Assembly: GCA_036426205.1 (NCBI GenBank)
Contig: WSYH01002423.1
Location: 23,338 to 87,337, forward strand
DNA: 64,000 nucleotides
Source of the DNA: Ascaphus truei
Taxonomy: Eukaryota > Chordata > Amphibia > Anura > Ascaphidae
Direction: 5' to 3'
Made by a program: the position numbers and the translations under genes. Position 1 is the first letter of the stretch. Each line of letters opens with the position of its first letter. Positions 1 through 11,399 of this stretch are shown here, in pieces. Below the pieces are notes generated by a model. That model was not told where the DNA came from, made no database searches, and worked only from the letters and a program-made list of their open reading frames with translations.

Positions 1-485
1 CCTATGAGTAATAAATTGAGACAAAGGATTTGAAACCTGGCGTGCGTTACGTTTCATTTTGTTCGTCTCCCAGGCCTGATAAGGTTCATCAAAGATCGAA
101 GATAACAGTTGCAGGGCGTGAAAGCTTCCTGGGAAATCTGCTGCAAACAGGTGCAGATAGTGTATCCAGTCACAAGGCTTCAGTGTACCTGGCAGAGGAA
201 AGGTTCCTCTCGGTTCTGGAGCGTGGGTGAAGGAGTAACGGATTTTCCTTTCAGTTTTGGCGTTTAGAAGTGGGAAATTCACAAAGGTGGTGAGTATATA
301 TGTAAATTTTTATATATGATGCTTCACCCCCTCTGGGAATTTAATAGACCTAAATTGTGACTGAAGAATTGGGATAGGCCCTTTTAAACAGAATTTTTGG
401 TAAGAGTCCAGTAAATTCTGTGCACGACTGGACTGTTATCTCTGATTTAGCTGAACGACCATTGTATATTGTGTAAGTATAAATA
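1..485. other. Unassigned leader-like sequence upstream of the retroviral gag remnant
   Basis: No coding motif is recognised. The segment precedes a retroviral zinc-knuckle frame and may be the 5' part of the same decayed provirus. I could not locate an LTR edge or a primer-binding site, so the left end of the provirus is probably outside the window. Confidence 0.25.
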
Positions 486-860
486 TTGCAATTATTTGTC
501 ATAATTAAGCTGTTTTTCTTTAAGCTACTAATGGGTGCTTGCATGAGTAAGAATAACTCTGGACGGAAGCCTAGGAATGTACAATTTTTAAATGCGAGTG
601 TAAATCTGGTCGGATTCCTGAGGAATTTGTTGCAGAATAATGGTGTCTGTTTTAATTGTGGTGGTTTTGGTCATTGGCAGAGAGTGTGCCCATATCAGAG
701 TCAGAAGCAGGGAAGTGCTGCTTTGCCCGTGGGGGCTCAGAGTGAAAGTCTCTGTAAAAAAAAAAAAAAAAAAACACTGCTACCGAGTTTGTTTGTAACC
801 CTAATGAATTTTCTCCTGAATGATTTCTTGTGTGAGACACTGTATGGTCATGCTTATTAA
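486..860 (+). pseudogene. Endogenous retrovirus gag remnant with a CCHC zinc knuckle
   Basis: A short open frame contains one Cys-X2-Cys-X4-His-X4-Cys knuckle (CFNCGGFGHWQRVC), the RNA-binding motif of retroviral nucleocapsid. Basic residues lie upstream, as in nucleocapsid. No matrix or capsid part is recognisable, and a run of about 18 A near 756-774 ends the coding similarity. It would be the 3' end of gag of the provirus whose env remnant lies at 3757-5303. A cellular zinc-knuckle protein is possible from this motif alone; the nearby env frame makes a retrovirus more likely. Confidence 0.6.
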
Positions 861-3756
861 CATCTGTACAAAAAATATGAATATTAGTTGCTCATGATGA
901 AATCTAAATTTTAAAAGGTTTTAAAAAGGTGTACACCGAATATAGAGAGAAATACCTCACAACAAAAGGGGAGTATATTCAGCTCGGTCCCTGGTTATAG
1001 TTTGAAAGGTTTATTCGTCCTGGCCAGGCGGATACTTTTTAAACCGGACACATTTCTTTTCGTTTGCGGTATTTCTATCTTAATAAAAGGAGGGGCACAG
1101 CCTCTCTCTTACAGTTTAAAGAATGCAAAGCATTCACATTAAAATTAACTAGCTGTGCTTAAGCAGTTTAATCATGAGAACAAGGTAATGTAGAACTGTC
1201 TTCTTTTCCGTAAAGCAGTAAGATAACACATTTCAATTTTATTTCTACAGGATTAAGATGTTTTTGTTTAAAATGCTGGTAAGAGCTCATAAGCACTGTT
1301 TGAATTAATATATTGCATTATATATGGATATAACGCCATCAATGTACATAGCGCTTCAAAAGGAGGTTGTCCATGGTGTGAGCGGAGTGTGATGATATCT
1401 GCCTTTAGCAGCATGGAGGTCAGTTATTTTAGCGAGAATTGTCTCCGTTAAATAAGCAGTGTAGAAGCCATACAAGACAGGTAGGGTCAAGCTTGCTGTT
1501 TTTTTAGTCATGGTATAACTGTTGCATGTTTGAAGATAATTTGTTTAGTTTAAGAGAGGGCATAGTTAAAACGGGATAGCAATTGTATTGATGGAAGTTT
1601 GCAGGAATATGAGAGTTCTTGCAGAAGGCATTCAGGTGAATGAATGAAAGAATATTGCATGCTCTTGTAGGCATAGACTTGGTGTTTATAAGTAATTTGA
1701 AATATTCCCGTTATTTAATTTTTGAAAGACCATACAAAATGCAGTTTTAGGACAGCGTGGAAAGCTTTATATTTAACATTAAACTAATGTTACAATCCCC
1801 TGCGTGAGGATTAATCCAGCAGTTAATATGAATGAGGACAGCGAATAGACAGCGAAAAGGAACCAGGTTTCTATGGTACTGTGAAAATTTCTGGCTGTTA
1901 TTCCAGACAGAAAAGTAAAAAAAAAAAAGAAAGCGCTTTCTTGAAATATTATTTTTTTCTTTTTAAAGATCAGAGTGTCTGTTTAAAGTTAATGCGCCGT
2001 GTGCTACGAGCCACGTTAGCAAAGGTTCAGGGCCCCAAAAGCAACAAATTGTTGATTTAATATAGTAAAAGGAATCTTTTGTTCAGGATTTGCAGGATTT
2101 TTTATCTATATATAAATGCCAGGACAAGTTGTTGAAAACAGACTATGCAGGCTCTTGAATCATCTAAACACCAGAGGGTAAGGAAAAGTTTTGTACAACA
2201 CAAAAGGGGGAAAAACCTACAAATCTATTATCCGTTTAATTTTTTGCTATAATGCAAAAAACAACCTGGGTTTTTTAAGATCTATTTTTGTGTTTGGTTG
2301 TATTTTGTTCACATAGTAATATAAGGTAGTATAACCAAAGGGGGGAGATACATACATAGGTTCAGAATCTTATTATAAGACAATGTTAACTCCCCGAGAC
2401 TGAAAGGCCCCTGGTAGAATATAGCATGGGAAACCTTTAGCAGATTGTGAGGTACACAAAGGCAGGTAGCAAGCCGTCCCTATGTGTGAGAGGATACTAT
2501 GAGGTAGTGTGCCAAATTATAATTAACCATTTATTTGTTTGGTATGAATCGCGGAAATAGGTAGTTAAAGGACAGTGATAATCGTTGCATGGGTGTGAGC
2601 AGGGTATATATAAAATACAGGAGAGTTGCACATAATTTGTTTTTTTAGCAGAAAAAAAAGATGTTGCAGTGGAGGTGTTGAAGTGAACAAGCCAGGAGGA
2701 CTGGTGGGGTGGGTTACACTAGCCTGATGCGGGCGGTTGGGGATGCTTGACCTGTGGGGCGTAGTGTGTTAAGTAGTAGTTAGTATTAAAATGACCCCCT
2801 CTAATAAGAGTTGACAACATTTGCATCAGAAAAAAAATGGCAGATGGCAGTTAGGTATGACTGAGAGTAAGGTTGTATTGGAGAGAGAGAGAAGAAGGAA
2901 GAGAGTATGATTTGTAAGTGGTGAGGGAAAGTGTTTTTGTCCCCATTTTGTAGATTGGACACTCTAAGCAGTTTTCCAGGTCTTCGGGTAGGCCTGCCGA
3001 CAGGATAGAGTTGATTGGAAGCAAGGGTTTGAGGCAAAGGCGGATACGGTTTGGTACCAAGTTTTAGGAAACTTTGGAGTGTAGCAAAGTCAAGTCCATA
3101 TTGGTTGCTTAGTTTAAAATTGAGGAGCGTTCGTTAATAGGAATATATCTGTAATATGGGATGCTAATAATAGAGTACCATATTAATATTAATACAAATT
3201 TATTTTAGGTATATAAATTTCTCTCCCATGAGACAATTTAGGAGAGTTGACCCCAGAGTTCAAGACTAATTAAGGACCAGTTATTGGTAAAAAACAATAA
3301 TAGTATTGCATGCCAAACTAATATATATTTTTGAGCTTTTCTAGGGACAACGATTAAAGCTGTGATGAAAGGGACACCTACGCAAGACGGGTTAATGGCA
3401 AGCATTGTCTCGCAAGCACGCTCTGTTATCCGAGAAAAGGTCGAGGAAGATCTGCTATAAAGTCATCACCATCTTGCAGTAAAAAGTGTATCATCAGGAG
3501 ACAGTCAGCACGTGCAAAATCGTGCCAAGCCTAGCACAAACAGCATAATAAAGACAAGACATAGACCAGCAAAATAAGTGTTTGATGGACACATAATCTC
3601 TGACCACTTACTCTCAAGGGAAAAAAGGTCCATAGGCAAAAAGTCAAGGCGTCAAAACGTACCGACACTTTGAACTCCCTTTTTTTTTTAGAGGTTTTAT
3701 TATTTTTCGGTTACAATGTATGCTCCATTAGGTTGTGTAAGTTGGTCCCATAAGGA
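861..3756. other. Degraded inter-gag-env region, no recognisable pol
   Basis: About 2.9 kb lie where protease, reverse transcriptase and integrase would be expected, but no frame longer than about 80 codons and no catalytic motif is visible. A purine-rich tract (AAAAGGAGGGGCAC) occurs near 1086-1099, and a similar one near 4158-4170, resembling polypurine tracts. pol has either been deleted and replaced or mutated beyond reading by eye. Confidence 0.35.
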
Positions 3757-5303
3757 TGACAAATAGTATAAGGCTATTATTTTGTTTAACTTTGTTTTTT
3801 GTTGGATTTCTAGGTTACATAGAATCCTCACCTGCAGAAATGTGATTGCCCGGGGGGTTGGGAGAATGCTTGATCAGTCAAACACACGGTTATGTTTAAT
3901 GTGCTCACAGGTTAGAGTTAGAAACCGAAGAAGACAAGAGATGCATCCAACACAAGTGCTAAAAAAGTAGTCTATGGGAAAGAATAAGTTTCAGGGAATT
4001 ATTCCCAAATGTAGGAGTTGAGTTACGTATGACAGGTTTACAGGGATATCCTAAATCATACAGCCACAGGACATTTACTCACTTAACCAAGAATAGGAGT
4101 TTTTAGTTTAAATAATGACCCACGCAGAATAAAAAATAGCTCTGACTAATTTTAGCCTCAAAAGGAGGGGCATGTATGCGCCCTAGTTAAAAGCGCAAGT
4201 TGGTTATTATCCAGGATATTAGGGACCATGGGGACTGGGGTTGGATTGATTTGCTTGCGAAGCTAGCGAATGTGTTGTATGTGTGTGTTGTCTACTCATT
4301 GCTCTCTATGTATTAAGTACAGCAAAACTCTGATCCAGAGTGCGTTGCAAACCCCCACGACGCTGCCTCTCTGCGGTGAGATGTGGCCCAGTCCCCCAGA
4401 AGAAGAGACCAAAGAAAAAAGAATGAGGGCTGATTAATGGCCAGAAAAAAAAGGAATGAAGTTATGCACAACTTGGCATCTTGGTCCATCGGACTATGAA
4501 ACGGTTTACTGTTTGTTCTTTAATAGGACTATCTCTAAGGATATGGGGGGACGAGAGAAGACGGAATATGAGGAAAGGTGGAAGGTACACAAGGAAGTGA
4601 GTCAACCACAAGGAAAGGATCACGTCAGCCATTGTGACCATACAGCATTTCTGGTCGTTTTGCTATTCGACTAAATGGACAGTAGTAAAGAGTATGCAAG
4701 AAGAATGTTTGTGCCGGTCGCTCTTAGCAGGAAAATAGCCCCCACCAATTCTCACAAGAGAGGACCCTGAGATTGGAGTATTGTGGACAGAGGAGATGTA
4801 TAAGCCATTTTCTACTCTATTTAGAAAAGGAAGGAGGAGAGAGGAGGAGAGAGAGAGAGAGAGATAGAGAGAGAGAGATAGAGAGAGATATACTATGGTT
4901 GTGGTGGAAGTGGGCACTAAGATTGTACCCTGCAATCACACTGCCCTTTGTTATCTGGGATTCATTCTTCCCACTTTCTATGTATCTGACACGTTACCCC
5001 AAGGGAAGCAGAGAAATCGAAAAGATCTGACCAGGACCATTAGTCCAACCCGCATTGCAGCTGGGGTTTTTATACCTAGTTTAGGTGTTATGGATCTCTA
5101 TTCTAAATTAAGTGATGTTATGGTAAATATTAATGATGCTCTTAATCAGACAAGTGATGCTATTATCCGTCTGACTAATGAACAAGAGCAGATCCGAACA
5201 GTATTATTACAGAATAGAATGGCTCTTGATTATCTGCTAGCCTCACAAGGAGGTGTTTGTAAACTTGTAGGACAGAAGTGCTGTGCCTATATTGAAGACG
5301 AGT
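3757..5303 (+). pseudogene. Endogenous retrovirus env remnant
   Basis: A start codon near 3759 opens a hydrophobic, signal-peptide-like stretch of about 25 codons that soon meets a stop. The surface part is broken. From 4895 to the element border at 5303 a single frame remains open and encodes a transmembrane-subunit ectodomain: a basic cleavage-like RNRK, a heptad-repeat region, the LQNRMALDYLL block typical of the immunosuppressive segment, and the disulfide motif Cys-X6-Cys-Cys. This pattern fits gamma- or alpha-type Env. The frame is cut by the left end of the forkhead transposon at 5304; I did not find the missing C-terminal part past 12616. It is a broken copy and is described only as seen. 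Confidence 0.75.
4835..4892. repeat. GA-rich simple repeat within env remnant
   Basis: Runs of GA and GATA units interrupt the env region. They are the source of the low-complexity Arg/Glu and Ser/Leu frames on the two strands, which are not genes. Confidence 0.85.
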
Positions 5304-5573
5304 CTGGCGGTTTTGTATCGTTTTTGCCCGGAGTGTATTGCGTTATTTTCGCGCCCGTGATTTAAGCATTTTATTCCCGCTGTCTGCAATACTGCAATGC
5401 CGTGTAAAAACGCATGCGGGCGTTTGCGAGCTGTTGTCTTTGAAGTCTAATACCTTCGCGGTTCAACACAGTCTGTGCGTGCGCGCGCAGTAATAGTAAA
5501 ATTGCAAATTTAATTTATTTTAAAGTACAGTACTGTACATGCTCGGACACTGTTGGGGTGAAGTGAGGGGGTT

Positions 5574-5712
5574 CCTAACATCTGGGGGCACAATAAATTT
5601 TATTTCTAGGTGCCCTAGAACATAAGTTCCCACGCCAATTGGCCGTGAACTTGACCGAGGCCCTAAGTAGTTCCCACGCCAATTGCGCGAATATAATTTA
5701 AAATAATCAGTC
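5574..5712 (+). repeat. Outer left arm of nested inverted repeat
   Basis: Begins CCTAACATC and carries two copies of TTCCCACGCCAATTG separated by about 40 bases. It is the inverted counterpart of 11210-11333. A near-copy of the segment 5540-5650, including the preceding GCTCGGAC..TTCC block, recurs at 6133-6240, so the left end has been internally duplicated. Confidence 0.8.
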
Positions 5713-7439
5713 CTGTGGGTCTGAGCGGGTTTAAATTCGCCTAGCCCTCATGCGGAAGGAACCTTGCCATAGTAGCAAAATGTCAGCCTTGCACGACCCC
5801 CGGAACCGGAGGTACCAAAAGACAGTTTAAAAGCACATTACCAAAGTGGCTTTTTTTCTGCCATGCAAGTCAATGGCAGAAACCTGAAATTTAACATTAC
5901 CCTGACTCTGTTCTGTTGCCACGAGACGGTCGCAATTTGCCATGCAATCCTGCCGCAACTAGGACTACATGGTGACCGAATCTGAGCCCTCTAGGTTGAA
6001 CAGAACCGGAGATATGGGTTCCAGGTTTCTGCTCATTCTGATTTAGCCGTTTCAAAGCAGTGCGGGTTTCTCCGCCATTACGCTCAATGGTAGGACCCTC
6101 CTCGCCGGCGTGACCCTTTCTCACCGCCATTACTGCTCGGACCCTGTTGGGGTCAAGTGAGAGGGTTCCTAACATGTAGGGGCAAAATTAATTTTATCTC
6201 TAGGTGCCCTAGTACAGAAGTTCCCACGCCAATTGCGTGCTCATTGCTCTTTTTTTACAATGTTGCCGAGCTTGCGGCTTTGCGGTCAGGCAGTAAATAA
6301 ACATTGCAGTGTAATTCAACATGTTCTTTAATTGGTGGAGTCAGTACAAAAACATTTATTTACAAATACTGTACAATGTTGAAACATTTAAAGTGCACAG
6401 CAATTCTAACCATCAACACACAATAATTTGGGGGTTGTATTTAGGGGTTTATTCATCAAATTATTATAATGAACTGCCTTTTGAAATTACAGTGCTGTTA
6501 ACTATTTCAGCCACACACCTCCAGAGTTTTTAATCCCCCCCTAGCCAAGCGTCAATCGGCTGAGTCACCCTAGCCTACCAACCCCCACTCTCCACTGGGT
6601 TGTTAATCTTCTGCATATTGCCATTGTGTTCTTAATCCGCCCATAGCCGAGCTACAAAGACTCAGTACGCCTGCGTCTACAGTAATCACACCATCCCCCT
6701 CCCCCAACCCTTATCAGGAACCAAAAAATACAAATATAAAAATAATCAGGAATAATACATAATGCAGTCTTTATTAAGTTATTTTGGCAGATTGAAATTG
6801 GATAACCATTTGGAAAACATTTGGAAAACATGGGGAAACATGAGTAATGCACATTTATAAGAATATTATTTAATACTATATACAGTACTGTAATGTACTG
6901 TATAATATATATACTATTCCGTCTTTATCTTTTCCTCATTCTGTCTGCAGTACAGTAGTTCATTGAGAGAGGAGAGGTTTTGTGTACATCATTACTGCTG
7001 TTTATATACTGTACATTTTACTGTACAGTACAAGCAGATTAGACTGGACGCAACAACCCAACCCCCTTTTTCCTGAAACGACAAGAAAACAAAAAATTAG
7101 TGCAATTACTGTACTGTACTGTACTGTATGTGCATACTGTACTGTATTATGGCAGAACTACTGTAGGTGGCTGGTGCAGCTTTCTCTGGAAAGAAAAAAA
7201 TGGAGCAGTTAGTACGCAGTTACTGTAGTACTGTCAAACTAGTCTACTGTATACTGTAACTACTGTATACTCTGACTACTGTTAAATTCTATGTACTGTA
7301 CTGTAACCTGATGGCTGGTGCTGCTCTCTCTGTAAAGAATAAACTAACTACTGTAGTGTATACTCTTACTATCTGGAAAGAACAATTCTGTGCCATACTT
7401 ACCTGTATCATACTGTACTTACAATACTAAAGCACAGTA

Positions 7440-9123
7440 CTACTTTCCTGATGCTTGCCCATTACGCGCGATGACAATGGGCAACACAGTGGCAATATGG
7501 TCTATATATTTATTGCAGCGTTCCACGGTGAGTACATCATTCCAAAAACTCATTATGCCTTTCAACAACTCATCCTTTTTGGAGGGTTTCGCCACTTTCC
7601 GGATATGGTCCTTCAGCTGATGCCAGACCATTTCGATCGGATTGAAGTCTGGCAATCTGTGATTGGAAAGAAAGGACAATTGGTTTAAGAGCTAAAAACA
7701 GTGGGGAACAAAAATGGGACATGGTCTACTGCACTTACTCCGCTGGCGTCTTCACCCAGTTGATGCCGCGCTCAAGGATATGCGCCGTTGACGCGGTGTG
7801 CTTGGGATCGTTCTCCTGGTAGAAGCGGTGACCATCGGGGAACTCGCGTGTGATGTATTGCACTATCTCGGGCACAATGTTGTCTTGGAAGAAAGCTTTA
7901 TTCATGATTCCTATAGCAAGAAAAGAAAAGTGCTCAAAAAACTGCACAATAGTACTGTACAGTGCATACGGTAAGGCAACACTAGTCAAGTACAGTGCAT
8001 TAGGCGACATTATATTTGATAAATTTTACCTACAAAGATGACAATGCATCCCGGTCCATGCCTAGAGATGGCACCCCACACATGCAGCTTCACAGGGTGT
8101 TTTGGCCGCGGCTTCAAAGATATGCGGCCTTTTTTGTGGAATGCAAATCTTGCAAATCTCTCCAGCGACACAGTAGACTCATCTGTGAAGATGCAATCCT
8201 GGAAAGTCTCCCCACTTTCAATCCATGCCTGGGCCTGGAGCACTCTTTTGATTTTGTTTGCGTCCCGTATCATGGGGTACGCTCTGTAATGACAAGGAAA
8301 AAAAAATTAGCGGCACAGTGCAGTACAGTTTGCTAAACAACACTTTTAACTCCTGTACTGTCCAGTACTAACCTCACACATCCATATTTCCATCCAATGC
8401 TGCGTCTCATCTTCTTTATGCTGCTCTCGGATACAGTCAGATTCTGCTTTTCCTGCAGAGTGTTTTTAACCCTTAATGCACTCCTCTCATCATTCTCCTC
8501 ACTTATTTTGTCCACCAGAAGAGTTGTCTCCCTACAATGTAAAGAAAATATATTGTTTTATTAATATGAAGCAATATAAAATGTATATACTGTAAATATA
8601 ATGTTGTAATATTAAATAAATTGAAATATATATAAAATATAGACTGCTGTACTATAAATATAAATATACACAATAAATATACTGTTGTAATATAAATATA
8701 AATATACATCCTATATATACCGTTGTAAGATAAATTGAAATATACAAAAAATGTATACTGCTGTACTATAACTATAAATAGACAAACTATGTTGTAATAT
8801 AAATCAACAGAAATAACAACAGTATTACAATAGATACAGAACTGTACTGTAGATGTACTGTACTGTATGAACAGTACAGTACGTACAGTACAGTTTTCTA
8901 TATTTTTTTTTGTTAAGTTTTATAATTATACTTACGCGTTAGTAACCCTTGGTGCCTTTTTCCGGTCTCTGTTTTTTCCGTATGCATGATAGCACACGGT
9001 GTTTGATGGCACAATGGGGCCAGAAGTAGCTAACCAGCATTGGATAGCAGCAATTCGGTGTCCGCTCGTGTACATCTCCTTAATTCGCATGCTGAGATCC
9101 TTTGAAATCTTTTTAACAGGCAT
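7440..9123 (-). CDS. Tc1/mariner-like transposase, five exons
   Basis: Cut-and-paste transposase of the Tc1 group. Exons by splice signals: 9123-8936, 8531-8373, 8283-8030, 7910-7739, 7656-7440. Each intron has GT and AG, and the exon lengths (188, 159, 254, 172, 217) sum to 990 bases, an open frame of 329 codons plus stop. The start is the ATG of [11 protein letters not shown]; an upstream in-frame ATG exists but lacks family similarity. Residues 1-115 form paired-like helix-turn-helix DNA-binding domains. The catalytic domain has D150 (FTDEST), [12 protein letters not shown] at 183-194, QENDPKHTA at 232-240 and E266 ([15 protein letters not shown]). The usual second catalytic Asp, just before Asn in the DND motif, is Glu233 here, so activity is doubtful. 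The tail ([18 protein letters not shown]) matches the Tc1 group with TPAES before PDxNPIE. It faces away from the BEN-like gene across a short shared promoter region. Confidence 0.88.
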
Positions 9124-9376
9124 TGCTGCGAGTACAAAGAAATACAAACACAAGAATGTGTATTCGATGTTTAGTCGATGTGTATTCTATGTGCAATCAA
9201 TACACAAAATGGATGGTGTATTTATACGGTAATGACTCACATTAGAGTATGCCCACTTTCAACACCTGTACCTGGTCGCCATGCATAAAAGGTCACACAC
9301 TTTGCATAGGCCACCACTCCATGATCTTTATCTGAACTTGCCCTTGTCCAGATACTGCTTTGTGCCACCTGCTTCC
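9124..9376. promoter_or_regulatory. Probable bidirectional promoter between transposase and BEN-like gene
   Basis: About 250 bases separate the transposase start (9123, minus) from the likely start of the BEN-like gene (9377, plus). A TATTTATA-like element lies near 9219-9226. Head-to-head placement suggests shared control. No transcription start can be read from sequence alone. Confidence 0.4.
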
Positions 9377-10767
9377 ATGGAGCATCCCCGGTTCTATGGA
9401 CGCAAGAACCCACTCACCTCTGCCGTGCCTGTCATGCTGAAAAAGCGAAAGGCGGTTGCCGTTTCCACGCCAAGGGCAAAGCGACAGGCTAAGGCCAATA
9501 AAGAAAACCTTCTGCTGACCCCAAAGGTTAAGGGTTTTCTTAGACGTAAGCCTCATTATGTGAAGAAGATATACGGCGATGTACTCTCGACACAAAACAA
9601 TTGGCAGCCAACCCATCGAATCCGCAGACCACTTCCTCCCATATGCTTCGACGACTCTGCTGTAGCTGTCCCGGAAAACCTGTCTTCTCCACCCCCATCT
9701 TCTCCGGTTCCATCTGACGACGCTGCCGCCTCTGAAATCCACGGGTCACTGTCTCCTCTGCTCTTGGACGACTCTGCTTCTCGGCTGGAAATCCAAAGGT
9801 CACTTTCTCCATCCCTCTTCGACGAAGCTGCCGCTTCTCCTCTACCGGGTATCCACAGGTCACCTCCTCCACTCTCCATCGATGCCGCTTCTGTCCATGG
9901 AACCCCCATCTCATCCTACGTTGCACCCATCTCCCCAGATGTCCAGACGCCATGCACAAGAAGCAGCTCGTTAGACCGGATGCTGAATGGGATAAGTGTG
10001 GATCTCCCCGGGAATTCTATTGTGCTGGCAAAGATAGATCTGCTTCTGGAGACAATGCTAAATGTGGAGCAACGGATGCTACAAATGGAACAATAGATGG
10101 ATTGACGGATGGAGAAGATAGAGGCTGACATAGCGGGCATATATTATTTGCTCGGTGCTAATGCCCCTGTTTCCCCGCCGCCAGAGCAGGGGGCGACATG
10201 GATGTGATGAATGAGACCTTCGACCTCCTTCCATCAGCAAGCGCACCCCCTCCACCAGAAGATGTAGTGTACATGTATGCCGTTGAGGAGGACATGACAA
10301 CCCCGTCAAGACCACACCAGGAGACAACACGGCGACCATGACCGGAGGAAAGCTTCCTCCCAGACAACCTACCATTGCCCGTCGCCTCAAGTACACCCAC
10401 TCCCAAAAGACCTACACCCGCTCGCATCGAAACGGTGCCCGACATCACCCTGTGCGATCTGCCACCGGCGCTCAGGGAGAATTATAGGGTGAAGAGTGCT
10501 GGTGTACCCCACAAGTATGCCTTGATCATTTTTCAGCACCATGTTCACTACTCGTTGTACTGCGTGTGGGTGTTCAAAGTGAACTACGATGGGAATCGCG
10601 CAAAAAAGGCCCTTCCTGTCAATTTATGGAAAAACATTGTGGAAGAAATGCGGCGCTTTTATCCAGTTACAGATCCTGTAATGAAAGGCGTTAGAGACTG
10701 CCTTAATGGCGTTTTGCGCCATGCAAGGAATCGGCCATGGACGGACAATGTGGAGGACTTTCAGTGA
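9281..10767 (+). pseudogene. Coiled-coil/BEN-domain-like accessory protein of the composite transposon
   Basis: Two coding blocks. Block 1 (9281 or, more likely, ATG 9377 to 10096) encodes a basic N-terminus with KKRKAVAVSTPRAKR and KVKGFLRRK, probable nuclear localisation, a Pro/Ser/Asp-rich middle, and a leucine-rich coiled coil at the C-terminus (LAKIDLLLETMLNVEQRMLQ). Block 2 is open from 10162 (ATG 10198) to 10767 apart from one TGA at 10339, and ends in a domain resembling BEN, a DNA- and protein-binding fold: KKALPVNLWKNIVEEM followed by a DPVMKGVRDCLNGVLRHAR helix. A CCGCCAG acceptor-like site near 10182 could join the blocks, but I cannot identify the donor. AATAAA lies at 10851. The TGA could be a decayed CGA. 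The function in transposition is unknown; BEN proteins in animals often regulate chromatin. Confidence 0.55.
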
Positions 10768-10989
10768 GACCATACTGTTGTGCTGAACTGTATTGTACTG
10801 TACATGTTTTGCCCTACTGTTACTTAAAATGCTTCAACATTGTATTTGTAAATAAATGTTTTTGAACTTACTGCACCAATAAAAGAACATGTTGATTTGT
10901 CTTACTGTACTGTACATTGTTTCCATTTGCTCCTTTGATAGTACTGTATAACAAAATACAGTGTTTGTAGAATGTAGAGGCTTGCTGCA

Positions 10990-11209
10990 CTGTTTATTTA
11001 CTGCCTGACCGTAAAGCCGCAAGCTCGGCAACATTGTAAAAAAAGAGCAATGAGCACGCAATTGGCGTGGGAACTAGGTCAATTGGCGTGGGAACTTCTG
11101 TTCTAGGGCACCTAGAGATAAAGGGCTCAGATTTGGTCACCATGTAGTCCTAGTTGCGGCAGGATTGCATGGCAAATTGCGACCCTCTCGTGGCAACAGG
11201 TTATTTTAA
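10990..11209 (-). repeat. Inner right arm of nested inverted repeat
   Basis: The inverted counterpart of 5921-5990 (the TTGCCACGAGA..TCTGAGCCC block) and of 6168-6310 (GTGCCCTAG, CCCACGCCAATTG, GCTCATTGCTCT, TTGCCGAGCTTGCGG). Three further copies of the CCCACGCCAATTG motif occur here, suggesting repeated subterminal binding sites for a transposase or accessory protein. Confidence 0.75.
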
Positions 11210-11333
11210 ATTATATTCGTGCAATTGGCGTGGGAACTACTTAGGGCCTCGGTCAAGTTCACGGCCAATTGGCGTGGGAACTTCTGTTCTAAGGCACCTA
11301 GAGATAAAATTATTTTTGCCCATTGATGTTAGG
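11210..11333 (-). repeat. Outer right arm of nested inverted repeat
   Basis: Read on the minus strand this runs CCTAACATC, a GGTGCC/TCTAG block, two TTCCCACGCCAATTG repeats and the AATATAATTTAAAATAA spacer, matching the left arm at 5574-5712 in order. If TA is taken as the target duplication, the inner element would start at ACATC on both sides. Confidence 0.8.
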
Positions 11334-11399
11334 CACTGTATACCACTGTACAGTATACTGTAGAAGACACATAATGAAACGATACTGAACATGTAGAAT

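Noticed and set aside
1084..1110. Retroviral polypurine tract and LTR edge
   Set aside because: The purine run is suggestive, but no LTR with TG..CA ends or duplicated copy is visible nearby.
7455..8336. Plus-strand frames opposite the transposase exons
   Set aside because: Shadows of the minus-strand transposase, whose motifs and splice sites fit in order.
9293..9959. Minus-strand frames of 117-149 codons opposite the BEN-like gene
   Set aside because: They lie antisense to the first coding block, and their composition follows from its Ser/Pro/Asp codons. No domain.
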